From Minisyncoccota bacterium (GTDB lineage: Bacteria; Patescibacteriota; Microgenomatia; UBA1400; PJMF01): DNA of 39,418 nt. Under the pieces are notes generated by a model. The model was not told the origin of the DNA, did no database searches, and was given only the letters and a program-made list of their open reading frames with translations. The stretch lies in assembly GCA_029881675.1 (NCBI GenBank), contig JAOUMD010000008.1:1-39418 (forward strand), read 5' to 3'. This document shows, one piece after another, positions 22,270-29,491 of the stretch. Position numbers and translations under genes: made by a program. Positions within the stretch are counted from its first letter, which is position 1. Each line of letters opens with the position of its first letter.

Positions 22270-22343
22270 TGGGCGATACAGGATTCGAACCTGTGACCTT
22301 TCGGATGTAAACCGAGCGCTCTAACCAACTGAGCTAATCGCCC
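22270..22343 (-). tRNA. tRNA-Val (anticodon UAC)
   Basis: Acceptor stem GGGCGAT/ATCGCCC, D-arm with AGCTCAGTTGGTTAGAGC, anticodon loop TTTACAT (TAC), and T-arm ACAGGTTCGAATCCTGT. The discriminator A is followed by CCC, so CCA is not encoded exactly. Confidence 0.94.
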
Positions 22344-22488
22344 ATAATCCAAGTAATTGGAAAATAGATATGAGTATTATATCGCATTAATTAAAATACG
22401 AGTATATCAGATCAAGAAAAAAGAAATTTTAGATGAAAAAGTAGTAATATATAGGTATAGTATTTATATTAGTTACAAAATAATACCT

Positions 22489-22947
22489 ATGGAAGACGAA
22501 TCAAAATCAGAAGCTAGAACAAGTTTCTTTAGAGGTAATCCAATAGCTAGAGTAATCAGAAAGCTGAGAAGAGACCAGCATCATAGGTCTAGTAGATCTG
22601 ATAAAGACTTAGGCACTTCTGGAGAAACAGCCGCTGTAAATAAAAGAAGAGCTCAAGAACAATTTGCTGCTCTAGATATTGAAGAAGAATTCAAACCAAA
22701 ACCTACTGAAGAAGAATATAATCCTGAGTTAGATACAGAAGATAGCTATGAACCAAATTGGAGAAACTATGCTCATGAAGGTGTACCAGAGAAAATAAGA
22801 TTAAATCAAATGATGGACGAAGATAAAAAATTTCAATTTTCTACATCACAACTTTTGAAAAAAGTAACAACAAGAAAAGAAAACGATAGAAAACTAAGAA
22901 AAGGAAGTAAGGCTAAACACCTTGTTGGAAATAGATACGGAAATTAA
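22489..22947 (+). CDS. charged low-complexity hypothetical protein
   Basis: A 152-aa hydrophilic protein with a basic N-terminal part (ARVIRKLRRDQHHRSSRSDK), an acidic Glu/Pro/Tyr-rich centre (about 60-100) and a basic Lys/Arg-rich end. It is probably largely disordered; the pattern could fit nucleic-acid or ribosome association, but nothing is proven. ATG 22489 is preferred over a frame start at 22357, since the upstream 44 residues look like translated AT-rich spacer. Confidence 0.55.
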   Translation: MEDESKSEARTSFFRGNPIARVIRKLRRDQHHRSSRSDKDLGTSGETAAVNKRRAQEQFAALDIEEEFKPKPTEEEYNPELDTEDSYEPNWRNYAHEGVPEKIRLNQMMDEDKKFQFSTSQLLKKVTTRKENDRKLRKGSKAKHLVGNRYGN

Positions 22948-22970
22948 AAAAACCTTAGATAAACTAAGGT
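22946..22970 (-). terminator. intrinsic terminator after tRNA-Leu
   Basis: Stem ACCTTAG/CTAAGGT with a 5-nt loop, followed on the minus strand by seven T. It ends the minus-strand unit that includes tRNA-Leu and possibly the lactate dehydrogenase gene. Confidence 0.7.
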
Positions 22971-22992
22971 CTTAATATTATTTTTTATGTTG

Positions 22993-23073
22993 TGCCCAGG
23001 AGAGGACTTGAACCTCCACAGCTTGCGCCATACGAACCTCAATCGTACGTGTATACCATTTCACCACCTGGGC
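22993..23073 (-). tRNA. tRNA-Leu (anticodon GAG)
   Basis: Acceptor stem GCCCAGG/CCTGGGC, anticodon stem TACGA/TCGTA around loop TTGAGGT (GAG), a long variable arm (TGGCGCAAGCTGT) as in class II tRNAs, and T-arm GAGGTTCAAGTCCTC. CCA is not encoded. It lies about 50 nt downstream of the L-LDH gene, with no terminator between. Confidence 0.93.
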
Positions 23074-23121
23074 TTATAAAGAACTGTCTTTTGAAAGACA
23101 ATAGTATATTTTACCACACCA

Positions 23122-24045
23122 TTACTTCAAGAACTCTTGAAGTGTTTTTGCCGAGTTATACATCTTTACAACTTCCTCCTCAGATAGTGAAGCCATCAGT
23201 TGTCTTTCTACACCATTTTTACCAATGACACAGGGGATACTAAGAGCTACATCGCTTAATCCATAGTAATTATCTAAAGGAACAGAGACTGGTAATACTG
23301 TTTCTTCATCCCTTAAGACGGCATTCATAATCTCTACTACAGCAGCTGCAATTGCATAATATGTAGCACCTTTGGCTTCAATAATCTTGTAAGCTGCACT
23401 TCTGGCTTGCTCATATGCGTCCAGGGCATACTGCATTGAGAAGTTCTTTAATTCAGTAATATTTTGTCCTCCTACACTGGCTGATGAAATAACAGGGAAA
23501 GAACTATCTCCATGCTCACCCAAAATATATGCATGGATACTACCTGGGTTCACTTTTAATTTATCTGATAGATGAGTTCTAAATCTAGCAGTATCAAGAA
23601 TAGTTCCAGAACCAAAGATTTGTCCTGGAGCAGCTTTCTTGGCTATTTTATTTGCCTTGAAAGTAAGAATATCTACTGGATTAGAAACAATTAAAACTAC
23701 AGAATCAGGAGCGTATTTCATTATTTTTGGAATAATATCTTCAATGATCTTACTATTCTTATTTACCAAATCTAATCTGGTTTCTCCCGGCTTTTGCGCT
23801 GCTCCTGCTGTTACAACAATAAATCTACAACCTTCAAGATCTTTGTAGTTATCAGTTGGAATAATATTAGCACTCTCTAAAAAGGGGAGAGCGTGTTCTA
23901 AGTCTAGAGCTTCACCCTCTGCTTTTTTCTTATCTCTTGAAACTAAGACTAATTCATTGGGTGCACCATTAAATAACATAGCAAAGGCCGTTGTTACACC
24001 AACGTTGCCTAAGCCAACTACACCAACTTTAATAGAACCACTCAT
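23122..24045 (-). CDS. ldh: L-lactate dehydrogenase
   Basis: A 307-aa NAD-dependent enzyme that reduces pyruvate to L-lactate to recycle NADH in fermentation. The Rossmann motif is VGVVGLGNVGVTTAFAML; the substrate loop is AGAAQKPGETRLDLVNKN, where the Gln after the two Ala favours lactate over malate; VSNPVDILT, DTARFRTHLS (substrate Arg) and GEHGDSSFPVISSASVGG (catalytic His) are intact. Length is normal. A GGAG ribosome site lies 4 nt before the ATG. tRNA-Leu follows on the same strand. Confidence 0.95.
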   Translation of the reverse strand: MSGSIKVGVVGLGNVGVTTAFAMLFNGAPNELVLVSRDKKKAEGEALDLEHALPFLESANIIPTDNYKDLEGCRFIVVTAGAAQKPGETRLDLVNKNSKIIEDIIPKIMKYAPDSVVLIVSNPVDILTFKANKIAKKAAPGQIFGSGTILDTARFRTHLSDKLKVNPGSIHAYILGEHGDSSFPVISSASVGGQNITELKNFSMQYALDAYEQARSAAYKIIEAKGATYYAIAAAVVEIMNAVLRDEETVLPVSVPLDNYYGLSDVALSIPCVIGKNGVERQLMASLSEEEVVKMYNSAKTLQEFLK

Positions 24046-24112
24046 AAAACTCCCTCAATAAAATAATTTGTAATACAACTATAGCAAATTTTATGAGTAT
24101 AATGCACTTATT

Positions 24113-24367
24113 ATGCTAAATTCACTTCGTTTGGAGATAGATGAGATAGATGAAAAACTCATCTGTTTATTAGCTAAAAGACTCCAGATTGCCCAATCAA
24201 TAGGAGAACACAAAAAAGAAAAAGGCTTAGACCCACTTGATGAAGTTAGATGGCAAAAAGTCATCAACAGCAGAATTAAAATTGGCAAAAGACACAAACT
24301 CAGTAAGCAGTTTATTTCCAGAGTTTGGGAAGAGATTCACTTTGGATCTCTTGAAGTTCAAAAATAA
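24113..24367 (+). CDS. chorismate mutase, AroQ type, stand-alone
   Basis: An 84-aa all-helical protein like the AroQ chorismate mutase (chorismate to prephenate). Helix 1 LRLEIDEIDEKLICLLAKRL carries the two conserved Arg; EHKKEKG has the conserved Lys; DPLDEVRWQKVI keeps Asp and Arg, but the Glu that normally follows this Arg (D-x2-RE) is Trp here. It is therefore either a variant mutase or a protein that has lost activity. A TATAAT box lies 9 nt before the ATG. No other shikimate gene is in the window. Confidence 0.82.
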   Translation: MLNSLRLEIDEIDEKLICLLAKRLQIAQSIGEHKKEKGLDPLDEVRWQKVINSRIKIGKRHKLSKQFISRVWEEIHFGSLEVQK

Positions 24368-24429
24368 CCAGATATAATTCTTGTTTTCTCTCAAGTTTAA
24401 GATACAATAGTAAGGTTCTTTGAAAATAT

Positions 24430-24502
24430 GCCAAGCTAGCCAAGTCGGTCACGGCGCGTGTCTGAAAAACATGAGATTGAGGTTCGATTCCTCAGCTTGG
24501 CA
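24430..24502 (+). tRNA. tRNA-Phe (anticodon GAA)
   Basis: Acceptor stem GCCAAGC/GCTTGGC, anticodon stem CGTGT/ACATG around loop CTGAAAA (GAA), and T-arm TGAGGTTCGATTCCTCA. CCA is not encoded (CACTTT follows). Confidence 0.94.
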
Positions 24503-24504
24503 CT

Positions 24505-24663
24505 TTATTTACCTACAAAAGTAGTCAATAAGTGCTTTATAAATAAAGCGACAGCTTTAAGAGCTTCTAACCCGTAAATGGTAGCTTGCTGAAGTATCTT
24601 AGCAATACCTCTCCCGGTAGAAGCATTAAAGTCGGTCTGTTTCATTTGGTATGGATTTGACAT
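24505..24663 (-). CDS. 52-aa conserved-looking small protein
   Basis: A short protein on the strand opposite the two tRNAs that flank it: MSNPYQMKQTDF, a Gly-rich turn (STGRGIAKIL), then an amphipathic to hydrophobic helix (YGLEALKAVALFIKHLL). TATAAT on the minus strand (24675-24680) lies 11 nt before the ATG. The clean composition, a start with a promoter and a stop 2 nt from the tRNA-Phe end argue that it is real. Function unknown. Confidence 0.5.
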   Translation of the reverse strand: MSNPYQMKQTDFNASTGRGIAKILQQATIYGLEALKAVALFIKHLLTTFVGK

Positions 24664-24706
24664 AATTGTCTATGATTATAAAATAGATAGGTAAATTAAA
24701 ATAGAT

Positions 24707-24783
24707 GCGAGAATAGCTCAGCTGGCTAGAGCGCTTCCTTGCCAAGGAAGAGGTCGCGGGTTCGAATCCCGTTTCTCGCTCCA
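24707..24783 (+). tRNA. tRNA-Gly (anticodon GCC)
   Basis: Acceptor stem GCGAGAA/TTCTCGC, anticodon stem CTTCC/GGAAG around loop TTGCCAA (GCC), T-arm CGGGTTCGAATCCCG, discriminator T and encoded CCA. Confidence 0.95.
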
Positions 24784-24792
24784 TAATAAAAG

Positions 24793-24815
24793 ATGACCCA
24801 TTAGGGTCATTTTTT
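24793..24815 (+). terminator. terminator after tRNA-Gly
   Basis: Stem ATGACCC/GGGTCAT, 4-nt loop, then a run of six T. It lies 9 nt after the tRNA and just ahead of the DUF2164 gene. Confidence 0.75.
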
Positions 24816-24833
24816 ATAAGCTAATATATAAAC

Positions 24834-25082
24834 ATGAGTAAAAAACCAATCTCTCTCCTCACTAAAGAACAAAGACAAGCTGCTATAGATGAAATAATTT
24901 TCTTTTTTGCTAACCAAAGAGATGAGCAAATTGGCATTATTGCTGCTCAAGATATCCTAGATATGTTCTTAGAAAATATTTCCAAAGCTGTCTACAACAG
25001 GGGAGTAGATGATACCAAGGAACTAATTAAAGAAAGAATGTTAGAACTAGAGACAGATGTTGAATTAACGCTTAAGAAATAG
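24834..25082 (+). CDS. DUF2164-family protein
   Basis: An 82-aa protein that matches DUF2164 along its length: LTKEQRQAAIDEIIFFFANQ, RDEQIGIIAAQDILDMFLEN, and the conserved AVYNRGVDDTKELI. The family is of unknown function. It is convergent with the DUF1059-like gene (6 bp apart). A TATATA stretch lies just before the ATG without a ribosome site. Confidence 0.85.
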   Translation: MSKKPISLLTKEQRQAAIDEIIFFFANQRDEQIGIIAAQDILDMFLENISKAVYNRGVDDTKELIKERMLELETDVELTLKK

Positions 25083-25087
25083 TTAAT

Positions 25088-25333
25088 CTACTCATCATCA
25101 GCCACAGCGTCAAACTCTGCTTTAAAATCAGCTTGCCATTTCATCATATCTTCCTCTGACATACCCTCCATCTTAGATCTCATTTCTCCCATTACTTTAA
25201 GATGAGATTCATCACCCTTTTGTGCCATTTCCATTCCATGAGCTTTACTTTGCTCCATCATTTCTTCTGCAGTCTCTGAGTGGAACTCCATATCGCACGC
25301 TCCATGGAGCTGTTTACAAGTCATTTTTTTCAT
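25088..25333 (-). CDS. DUF1059-like small protein
   Basis: An 81-aa protein. The first about 40 residues fit DUF1059: MTCKQLHGACDMEFHSETAE and MMEQSKAHGMEMA with the two Cys and the His. The rest is a Met-rich acidic helix (EMRSKMEGMSEEDMMKWQAD). The function of the family is unknown; small metal-binding proteins are one guess. AGAAAGG lies upstream of the ATG. Confidence 0.75.
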   Translation of the reverse strand: MKKMTCKQLHGACDMEFHSETAEEMMEQSKAHGMEMAQKGDESHLKVMGEMRSKMEGMSEEDMMKWQADFKAEFDAVADDE

Positions 25334-25414
25334 AATAATTAGCCTTTCTGTTATTTATCATAGCAGTAATAAAAAGGTGATGAGAGGGATATTATTTGTT
25401 CTCTTAATTAACAG

Positions 25415-25442
25415 TTGTTCAATTCATATATCTCTCTAAAAT
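25415..25442 (+). promoter_or_regulatory. promoter of the split lysO operon
   Basis: TTGTTC, a 16-nt spacer and TAAAAT (25437-25442). Transcription would start about 14 nt before the ATG at 25463; there is no Shine-Dalgarno sequence. Confidence 0.45.
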
Positions 25443-25462
25443 CAAACCTATTCAACAAAAAA

Positions 25463-25735
25463 ATGTTAATTATTTTTCTTTCACTAGCTAGTGGATTGTT
25501 CCTTGGTTTTGTCTATAAAGGAGAAAGACTAAAGAGTTATTCAGAAGCAATCACCCGGATTATGATTCTACTGCTAGTGGGGTTAATGGGTCTTAGTCTA
25601 AGTTCAAATAGAGAGATATTACATAACTTCTTTGACTTAGGAATAAAGGCATCTATCTTTGCCATAGGATCAATTGCAGGGAGTATTACTGCGGTAACGA
25701 TATTACTTAGGTTGTTAGAGAGGGGAGAGAAATAA
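25463..25735 (+). CDS. LysO-like exporter, N-terminal half
   Basis: A 90-aa protein with three hydrophobic helices (LIIFLSLASGLFLGFVY, IMILLLVGLMGLSL, ASIFAIGSIAGSITAVTILL) matching the N-terminal domain of LysO (YbjE/DUF340) lysine exporters. In E. coli the protein is one chain of about 300 aa; here the second half is a separate gene starting in the overlap TAATG. ATG 25463 is chosen because the helix then starts at once. Confidence 0.75.
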   Translation: MLIIFLSLASGLFLGFVYKGERLKSYSEAITRIMILLLVGLMGLSLSSNREILHNFFDLGIKASIFAIGSIAGSITAVTILLRLLERGEK

Positions 25736-26334
25736 TGTTTGGTCTAATTATTTTTTTTCTAGTTGGAATTGGTTTAGGACACTTTATTGAACCTCTTCAA
25801 GGTTTTGATTTCTCTAATATTATCTTTATTACCGTTTCACTGCTCGTCTTCTTGATTGGATTTAGTGCAGGAGGGAATAAGGAAGTATTTGAGAAGATAA
25901 AAAAAGATAAACTTAAAACTATTCTTATTCCTATGATGTCCCTGGTAGGATCGATTACCGCTGGTTTACTAATCTCAGTTATATTTTCTGACCTTAACTA
26001 TATTAGAGCTAGTTTGATTACAGCTGGAATGGGATATTACTCTCTATCTAGTATCTTAGTTTCTGCACAGCTAGGAGCATATATGGGAACATTAGTTCTA
26101 ATGAGTAATATTTTAAGAGAATTAATTGTTTTACTCTTCTCTCCACTTCTAGTTAAATACTTTGGCAAAATAGCTCCAATTGCAGCAGGCGGTGCTACCA
26201 CTATGGATGTAACACTACCAATTATTACCAAAAGTTCTGGGAATGATTATATGATTCTCGCTATGATAAATGGATTGATACTAAGTATGACTGTACCTGT
26301 GGTAATTGGATTTTTATTAACTTTTGCTAATTAA
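25735..26334 (+). CDS. LysO-like exporter, C-terminal half
   Basis: A 199-aa membrane protein that matches the main part of LysO: ASLITAGMGYYSLSSILVSA, MSNILRELIVLLFSPLL and GGATTMDVTLPIITKSSG, about six helices. LysO expels lysine and toxic analogues such as thialysine. Its ATG overlaps the stop of the N-terminal half by one base, so the halves are made in equal amounts and probably form one transporter. Whether the split is recent or ancestral cannot be told here. Confidence 0.85.
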   Translation: MFGLIIFFLVGIGLGHFIEPLQGFDFSNIIFITVSLLVFLIGFSAGGNKEVFEKIKKDKLKTILIPMMSLVGSITAGLLISVIFSDLNYIRASLITAGMGYYSLSSILVSAQLGAYMGTLVLMSNILRELIVLLFSPLLVKYFGKIAPIAAGGATTMDVTLPIITKSSGNDYMILAMINGLILSMTVPVVIGFLLTFAN

Positions 26335-27057
26335 CTACTTCCCAAAAATACCTCTATATCTCTCAACCTTAGAAAACTTCTTGTAAAATCCTTCTACAAC
26401 TAAGTCTGCACATGCATCAAGGCTCATGTATGAGGTACTAAGAACCATATCATAATAACTAGCCCTCTTTATATCTTTCTTGAAATATTTCTTAACAAAA
26501 TCAGTTCTGTCTTTTTCTGTCTTTGCAATCATTTCCTTTGCTTCTAGGGCATTGAGATTCTCATACTTCACTGCTCTAATTCTTCTAATTGGAAGTGGAG
26601 CAGTAATCCTGACATGAAAGCCTTTAGAATCTGGAGTAATGAAGTTAGCTCCTCTACCCAAGATAACTACTTTGCCTTTATATGCATAGGCCAAAATAAC
26701 TTTGCTTAACTCAGTAATATATTTGTAATCACTAATATAGTCTTTATTCAATGAAGAGTGAATTAAATCTTGAATAGAAGTTCTTGCCTTCTCATCAATA
26801 GATTTAATGATTTCTTTTCTTTTCTTTGTTGATTCGGCTAATTCATCAATAATTTGTTGGTCAATAAACTCAAAGCCAAGCTTTTGTGCCACCTTCATTG
26901 CAACATGAGCACCACCACTACCAGGCTCACGACCAACAGTAATAAATGGAGTGGAGAAGAGAACTTCCGGAATAGAACCATTAGAAAAAGCTCCATTCTT
27001 ACGAACTCCAGAAAGCTTCATCATTCTATTTATAAAGGGGTAATAATGGATGGACAT
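26335..27057 (-). CDS. cytidylate kinase-like protein
   Basis: A 240-aa P-loop protein of the cytidylate-kinase-like family. The P-loop region is TVGREPGSGGAHVAMKVAQK; FEFIDQQIIDELA and KVVILGRGANFITPDSKGFH follow, with VRITAPLPIRRIRAV as the lid-type Arg-rich segment. Members phosphorylate nucleotides or have unknown substrates; true CMP kinase function is uncertain. TATACT lies 5 nt before the ATG, and a short inverted repeat (GCTGT-TTTT-ACAGC) sits just upstream of it. Confidence 0.85.
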   Translation of the reverse strand: MSIHYYPFINRMMKLSGVRKNGAFSNGSIPEVLFSTPFITVGREPGSGGAHVAMKVAQKLGFEFIDQQIIDELAESTKKRKEIIKSIDEKARTSIQDLIHSSLNKDYISDYKYITELSKVILAYAYKGKVVILGRGANFITPDSKGFHVRITAPLPIRRIRAVKYENLNALEAKEMIAKTEKDRTDFVKKYFKKDIKRASYYDMVLSTSYMSLDACADLVVEGFYKKFSKVERYRGIFGK

Positions 27058-27128
27058 GGCTAAGTATAGCTGTTTTTACAGCAAAACTCCATGCTTATGG
27101 GGTATGTATGATCATCTATGATCTTGTT

Positions 27129-27731
27129 CTATTCGAACTTGTCTGGGAATAAATCTCTGAGAGATATAGACTCTGTATCTCTCATAGAATAAACCATTTC
27201 TTCTCTAGAAATTGGCCATTCTACTGCGATATCCTTATCAAATAAGTTAATTGCCTGATCTCCATCCTTACTTCTTGTAGCATAGAGGTCATCTACCAAA
27301 TACAAATAGTCTGCTGGACCATCTAAAACTAAGAAACCATTTGCAATCCCTTTGGTGACATAGATAGCCCCATTTAGAGCTTCTTCACCTGTTCCTAGGA
27401 TAAACTGCTCTGTCTTACCAAAAGTAGGAGAATCAGGCCTAATATCAACTAAAACACTAAGAACTCTACCACCTGTAATCGTAATTAGTTTATTCCAATC
27501 TTCTGCATGAAAACCCCTAATGACATTTTGTAGTGATCTTGAGTGATTAACTTGTTTTGTGACAAACTTTGTCCCAGTTACTTCTTCTATCTCTGGGATT
27601 CTTGCTACCTCACTGTAGAAACCTCTGTTATCTGGATAGGTATGGTGAGGTAAAAAAAACAAACCATCAATCGATGTTTTATATATGTCGTCAGCAATTT
27701 TTAAGTGATTTTCAGGTTGGTATGTCTGCAT
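27129..27731 (-). CDS. RmlC-like sugar epimerase
   Basis: A 200-aa protein of the dTDP-4-dehydrorhamnose 3,5-epimerase (RmlC) cupin family. Motifs: DNRGFYSEVARIPE, FVTKQVNHSRSLQNVIRGFH with the catalytic His, VLVDIRPDSPTFGKTEQFIL, then KGIANGFLVLDGPADYLYLV. No other dTDP-sugar gene is nearby, so the substrate is open. ATG 27731 is used, since the longer frame to 27782 overlaps the divergent methionine aminopeptidase start. Confidence 0.88.
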   Translation of the reverse strand: MQTYQPENHLKIADDIYKTSIDGLFFLPHHTYPDNRGFYSEVARIPEIEEVTGTKFVTKQVNHSRSLQNVIRGFHAEDWNKLITITGGRVLSVLVDIRPDSPTFGKTEQFILGTGEEALNGAIYVTKGIANGFLVLDGPADYLYLVDDLYATRSKDGDQAINLFDKDIAVEWPISREEMVYSMRDTESISLRDLFPDKFE

Positions 27732-27745
27732 AGCTAAATGTATTT

Positions 27746-27751
27746 TATAAT
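27746..27751 (+). promoter_or_regulatory. -10 box of map, leaderless
   Basis: TATAAT ends 7 nt before the ATG at 27759. The AT-rich 27-bp gap also carries the start region of the divergent RmlC-like gene, so the promoters overlap. Confidence 0.5.
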
Positions 27752-27758
27752 ATACCTG

Positions 27759-28538
27759 ATGATAATCAAAAACAAAAATCAAAAACGAGAATATTTAGAA
27801 GCTTGTCAGATCTCAGTAGAAATCCTTAAACAAGTCTATGATGCCATCGAGATTGGCGTTTCTCCAATTGAATTAGATATACTAGCTGGAAAACTTTGTG
27901 AAGAAAAAGCAGTTAAACCAAGCTTTTTTAATGTACCAGGAAGAAAAGGGATTTATGGATATAACAGTTGTATTCAAATTAATGATGTCGCTGTCCATGG
28001 TATTCCTGATGCCAATTATCACATTCAAGATGGTGATCTGGTTACAGTAGACTTTGGGATAATTTACAAAGGATATTTTACAGATCACTGTGTCAGCGTT
28101 GGAGTAGGTAACGTTAGCAAAGAAAATATGAAACTTTTAAAGGTTGGGAGAGAGTCAGTTTTAAAATCCACAAAACAAGCAATCTCAGGAAATTACACTG
28201 GAGATCTTGGATATGTCATGGAATCAGAAGCCAGAAAAAATGGCTTTGACACTCTCAAAGAATACATCGGTCATGGGATAGGGGACAGTCTCCATGATGA
28301 GCCAGAAGTCCCTGCCTATGGTAATAAGGGGGAAGGGGACCAACTCAAAAAAGGTCAAGTAATTTGTATAGAGTCACAAGTTGTTGCAGGAGAACCAAGA
28401 GTTAAAACGGATGTTGATGGTTGGACCACTAGAACCAGAGATGGTAAAAATGCTGTAATGTTTGAATATATGGTGATGGTAGACAATACCAAGCCATTAA
28501 TTATGACCCCAACTCAAGATTGGCCATTAGTTAAATAA
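27759..28538 (+). CDS. map: methionine aminopeptidase, type I
   Basis: A 259-aa metalloprotease that removes the N-terminal Met of new proteins. Metal ligands are visible in order: VTVDFGIIYKGYFTDHCVSV (two Asp), IGHGIGDSLHDEP (His), VICIESQVV (Glu) and MFEYMVMV (Glu). VHGIPDANYHIQDGD holds the substrate-site His. ATG 27759 is used because TATAAT lies 7 nt upstream and the longer frame adds non-family residues. It lies opposite the RmlC-like gene. Confidence 0.95.
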   Translation: MIIKNKNQKREYLEACQISVEILKQVYDAIEIGVSPIELDILAGKLCEEKAVKPSFFNVPGRKGIYGYNSCIQINDVAVHGIPDANYHIQDGDLVTVDFGIIYKGYFTDHCVSVGVGNVSKENMKLLKVGRESVLKSTKQAISGNYTGDLGYVMESEARKNGFDTLKEYIGHGIGDSLHDEPEVPAYGNKGEGDQLKKGQVICIESQVVAGEPRVKTDVDGWTTRTRDGKNAVMFEYMVMVDNTKPLIMTPTQDWPLVK

Positions 28539-28548
28539 GAAAAGAGTA

Positions 28549-28863
28549 TTACTTCTTCTTTTCTTCTACTTCTAACTTTTGAAATTGTTGTCTTCTGTAT
28601 AAAACCCCAATCACTGCATAGACTGCAATGTCTACAAATGTCTCTTCTATAGATTCATTCTCTGGGGTATTTCCAGACATTAATAAATTCTTCAGTCTTT
28701 CTGATTTTTCACCAATTCTAAAAGCTATACCTAGCTCTTTACCTGAAAGAATATTACCTTTACCGTAATCTGCATGTTTTTGTAGGAACATTTCTAAAAG
28801 TTCTGTACTAATATTTTCAAATGCTTGGTCTAATGTTTTTGGAGAAGTCTTTGTTTTTGCCAT
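28549..28863 (-). CDS. DUF1599/Nmad1-like small protein
   Basis: A 104-aa all-helical protein. FLQKHADYGKGNILSGKELG, FRIGEKSERLKNLLMSG and ESIEETFVDIAVYAVIGVLY follow the pattern of DUF1599 (nucleotide-modification-associated domain 1), MazG-like proteins often seen in phage. A function in nucleotide hydrolysis or sensing is likely only by family analogy. An 18-bp palindrome lies about 23 nt upstream of the ATG. Confidence 0.65.
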   Translation of the reverse strand: MAKTKTSPKTLDQAFENISTELLEMFLQKHADYGKGNILSGKELGIAFRIGEKSERLKNLLMSGNTPENESIEETFVDIAVYAVIGVLYRRQQFQKLEVEEKKK

Positions 28864-28885
28864 AGATATATATATGTAACCTTAT

Positions 28886-28903
28886 CTTGTCAAAATTGAC
28901 AAG
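28886..28903. promoter_or_regulatory. operator-like palindrome
   Basis: CTTGTCAA and TTGACAAG are perfect 8-bp arms around 2 nt. On the minus strand the right arm includes TTGACA, a consensus -35, so a bound regulator would overlap the promoter of the DUF1599-like gene. It is not a terminator, as no T-run follows. Confidence 0.5.
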
Positions 28904-28928
28904 TTCAATGTGTATATGAAAATGTTAA

Positions 28929-29366
28929 TTACAATCCTTTAATTACTCCATCGGCCCAAGCTACAGTAGCTTCAACAATTGGATCTTCAACAAAACCATC
29001 AATCTTATGTGCTGAACCAACCAGAGTAGCTCCCTTTGCTGTAAGAGCAGCCTCAGTCTTTTCTACAGCTCCACAAAAATGTGGGTAACTAGAATCACCA
29101 AGACCAACTAAAGCAAACTTTTGTCCAGCTAAATCTGGTAATTGGTTAAGATAATCTTCTGCAATCATATTTAGATCACCATCATCCCAGCTAGAAGATA
29201 CAAATAGAACTAAATCATATTGGCTATAGTCTTCACCCTTACATTCATCAGCATCTTTGTAGACAAATTCTTTATCTGCATGAATAGCTTTTAACTTATC
29301 GTTTAGTTGTTGCGCTAACATTGCGGAATTTCCACTAACTGTTGCGTAGTTGATTAATATCTTCAT
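28929..29366 (-). CDS. flavodoxin
   Basis: A 145-aa FMN-binding electron carrier. The phosphate loop near the N-terminus is YATVSGNSAML (T/S-x-[ST]-G-N), the aromatic loop is VSSSWDDGDLN and the third loop is VGLGDSSYPHFCGAVEKTE. Full length for a short-chain flavodoxin. Likely electron donor to reductases in a cell with few iron-sulfur proteins (inference). It ends 66 bp before the DUF1599-like gene. Confidence 0.95.
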   Translation of the reverse strand: MKILINYATVSGNSAMLAQQLNDKLKAIHADKEFVYKDADECKGEDYSQYDLVLFVSSSWDDGDLNMIAEDYLNQLPDLAGQKFALVGLGDSSYPHFCGAVEKTEAALTAKGATLVGSAHKIDGFVEDPIVEATVAWADGVIKGL

Positions 29367-29421
29367 ATCTATATATGGTACCTAAATCTGGTAATTTTGC
29401 AACTTAAAGATTTACAAGAAG

Positions 29422-29435
29422 ATGTATTAATACAT
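29422..29435. promoter_or_regulatory. 14-bp perfect palindrome
   Basis: ATGTATTAATACAT is fully self-complementary. It lies between the flavodoxin start and the candidate ncRNA promoter and could be an operator for either. The rest of 29367-29491 is AT-rich with no ORF. Confidence 0.35.
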
Positions 29436-29491
29436 AGTCTTTGTGTATTTTGTGGGTTGATGTGTGTGTATCAAGTGATAAATTTATTAAA

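Noticed and set aside
22992-23228. 78-aa ORF across tRNA-Leu
   Set aside because: It is the translated complement of tRNA-Leu and the ldh 3' end.
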